A stretch of DNA of 64,000 bases from an uncultured Chlorobiaceae bacterium (GTDB lineage Bacteria; Bacteroidota; Chlorobiia; Chlorobiales; Chlorobiaceae): NCBI GenBank assembly GCA_903836465.1, contig CAILRB010000102.1, positions 40,410 to 104,409 on the forward strand, read 5' to 3'. Below the pieces are notes generated by a model. It saw nothing but the letters and a program-made list of their open reading frames with translations, made no database searches and had not been told where the DNA came from. The position numbers and the translations under genes were made by a program. Of this stretch, positions 62,164 to 64,000 are shown one piece after another. Each line of letters begins with the position of its first letter. Position 1 is the first letter of the stretch.

Positions 62164-62247
62164 AATAAAATTGGCAAACTCGCCTTCGTGTCTCGTAAAA
62201 CTTTTCATAAAACAAAATTTACGAGACACTAACCTGCTAATTTTATT
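62164..62247. repeat. Nested inverted repeat (GTGTCTCGTAAA / TTTACGAGACAC core)
   Basis: Perfect 12-bp arms 62188-62199 and 62218-62229; outer arms aataaaattggc (62164-62175) and gctaattttatt (62236-62247) with one mismatch. Confidence 0.85.
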
Positions 62248-62363
62248 CATGTTAAATAAATGACATTAAGTTTTCTTTACGTAAATTTTTTCTTCGCGGT
62301 CTATTTTACGAGAACCTTTTGTCATGCATAAGCACAAGTCAGAAGGCGTATTTCATGTTGATG

Positions 62364-63146
62364 CTACGCGGCAAATTTATCTAACATTTCTCGCTGATAG
62401 CGTTGATCCCACAGGATAATATCAGCACCCTTACTTTTCAGGGCATCCAAATACTCTCTCTTTATCTCCTTCTCCTCATTATTAACAATAGCCAACCCTT
62501 TTAATTCTTTGCAGGAAACCTTCTCTCTGGTTGGCTTTATATCCTCCCAGCCGAAGAGAAAATTCGGAACATTAATTTTATTCAGAGAATTAAAAGATTT
62601 AATGACAATCTCTTTTTGCTTGCCCGCAATTTGAAAGTCAAAGGTAAATTCAATACCTGTAGAGCCTTTCGCAATAAACTGTGGAGTGCAAATAATGCCT
62701 TGTTCATCGAGATAGGCTTTGACATCTTCCTTGAAAAGAGAAGAGACGGTATGTTTTGCCATCATTGCCATGTCCGAAATCTCTGAAATTGCACAAATCA
62801 GGTTATGCTTCTTTTGATTGAAATCCTTTTCTGTTCCAATAACTTGAAGTTCATTATCAACCAATGCTATTCCATAATTCAGTAACACCATGTCGAGCCA
62901 CTCTTTGCGTTTCGAAGAACGCAATAGAGGTGCTCCTTCAAGCTCTAAATTAGCTAATGTTACACCATCATCAGACAAAATGAGCTTGCCATTTTCAAGC
63001 TTGGCATAGATCTCAATAGTATCATTAAACAAGCCTGAATACGGGGTGCTTATAGCACTCCATCCTGTATTTTCATCTTTGGTTACAATGGTTTTTTCGT
63101 GAAGCCAGTTGTAATATTCTTTGATACTATTCTCTATCCAGCTCAT
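62364..63146 (-). CDS. DUF1828/DUF1829-type protein
   Basis: 260 aa; WSAISTPYSGLFNDTIEIYAKLENGKLILSDDGVTLANLE resembles DUF1828; C-terminal region DUF1829-like; ATGA overlap with upstream gene. Confidence 0.75.
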   Translation of the reverse strand: MSWIENSIKEYYNWLHEKTIVTKDENTGWSAISTPYSGLFNDTIEIYAKLENGKLILSDDGVTLANLELEGAPLLRSSKRKEWLDMVLLNYGIALVDNELQVIGTEKDFNQKKHNLICAISEISDMAMMAKHTVSSLFKEDVKAYLDEQGIICTPQFIAKGSTGIEFTFDFQIAGKQKEIVIKSFNSLNKINVPNFLFGWEDIKPTREKVSCKELKGLAIVNNEEKEIKREYLDALKSKGADIILWDQRYQREMLDKFAA

Positions 63147-63676
63147 AGCAGTAATGGATTTATGGTAATGACCGTCTCCAGATTGATCGTCTTTGCAAAC
63201 ACGTTAACGATAGTTGCCAGGGTGTTGTTCAACTGGGCACCTCTGTTCAACTCTTTAATTTGAAAATCATCATCGGTCAAAGGGATTGCCCAGGCAAGAG
63301 ATTTATACCCCTGTACATGGTAATGAATGTGGTGTTCCTTATCTGAAAAAGATTTCCCAACGTAGGGATGAAATTTTTCGGGAACAAATTCTGAAATCCC
63401 TTCAGGGTTTTGATGCCCGCTATTGTAATCGACACGCAGCAAGCCTGTTTTAGTATCGTTTTCCTGATGGTGAAAACTGACACGAATACTTTTTTTCTGA
63501 CTCTGTTTTATTTCCAATAAAAAAGTAAACTCATCATCTTTTGCCGAAATAATCTCGAAACGTTGGTTAAACGGAAACTGCTGGTCAATCGTCAAACTCT
63601 CCAGCAAACCTTCAGGCCCAATGATTTTCTTGGGCAATTTCAAGAGGTATTCAGCTTGTTCGTTCGATATTTTCAT
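63143..63676 (-). CDS. Uncharacterised protein, possibly DUF6978 family
   Basis: 177 aa; IRVSFHHQENDTKTGLLRVDYNSGHQNPEG...HIHYHVQGYKSLAWAIPL; coupled to DUF1828-type gene. Confidence 0.6.
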   Translation of the reverse strand: MKISNEQAEYLLKLPKKIIGPEGLLESLTIDQQFPFNQRFEIISAKDDEFTFLLEIKQSQKKSIRVSFHHQENDTKTGLLRVDYNSGHQNPEGISEFVPEKFHPYVGKSFSDKEHHIHYHVQGYKSLAWAIPLTDDDFQIKELNRGAQLNNTLATIVNVFAKTINLETVITINPLLL

Positions 63677-63685
63677 ATCTGTAAC

Positions 63686-64000
63686 TTAAATTATCACAGT
63701 CACTTCGCCGCTCATCAGCTTTGGGAGAAGGGTGTCACGGAGTTTTTCAAGGGTTCGGAGTTGAAGAAAATTAGAATGTAGCTTTGCCGTGATTGATCCT
63801 GCTAAAGAATTGAATTCGGAAACAATATCCTGCGATGGAATCTTAATTACATAGTTCTTCAAGTGTTGAATTTCTACTCGTTGGCGGCCACTTGAACCTG
63901 CCAAGCATCCTTCTGCATACGCCCTGAAATCAGTATTTCTGGCAAGCGCATAGGCAAAAAATGGATGCAGTTCTCCTTTAGGCCGCATGACAATGTATTC
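63686..64000 (-). CDS. hsdS: Type I restriction specificity subunit S, C-terminal part (runs off window)
   Basis: In-frame to window end (EYIVMRPKGELHPFFAYALA...GSSGRQRVEIQHLKNYVIKIPSQDIVSEFNSLAGSI...LRTLEKLRDTLLPKLMSGEV), typical HsdS TRD and coiled-coil C-terminus. Confidence 0.92.
   Translation of the reverse strand, partial: EYIVMRPKGELHPFFAYALARNTDFRAYAEGCLAGSSGRQRVEIQHLKNYVIKIPSQDIVSEFNSLAGSITAKLHSNFLQLRTLEKLRDTLLPKLMSGEVTVII

Overview
This 64 kb window reads as a chromosomal segment of a green sulfur bacterium (Chlorobi). The main lineage clue is a 75-aa ORF that looks like a chlorosome envelope protein (CsmB-type); this assignment is from memory, not from a search. Most of the window is housekeeping: clpX, gltD/gltB, gpmA, tadA, kup, rlpA, dsbD, apbE, resB/ccsA, mnmE, mazG, a treS-maltokinase fusion, glgE, and prfB with its programmed +1 frameshift. 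Four regions stand out. (1) 58-5169: an intact tRNA-Val(GAC) followed by two tandem units. Each unit is bordered by a truncated tRNA-Val 3' end and carries a different AbiE-type (AbiEi/AbiEii) toxin-antitoxin pair. Both units share conserved left and right ends and no integrase is visible, so this looks like a tRNA-anchored array of defence cassettes. (2) 20621-25186: a tight four-gene cluster (AmgK-like kinase, MurU-like uridylyltransferase, NamZ/DUF1343, Na+:solute symporter), read as a peptidoglycan amino-sugar salvage operon. (3) 38381-40906: an RTX/SwmB repeat protein whose reading frame starts inside a repeat and is probably 5'-truncated. (4) 56655-64000: a defence island with a TOPRIM-like (DUF4276-type) gene plus AAA ATPase pair, and a type I restriction locus (hsdS...hsdR) with two DUF genes and a dense inverted-repeat region between the subunits. 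No CRISPR array, rRNA, or transposase was seen. All family assignments come from reading motifs by eye; no searches were run.
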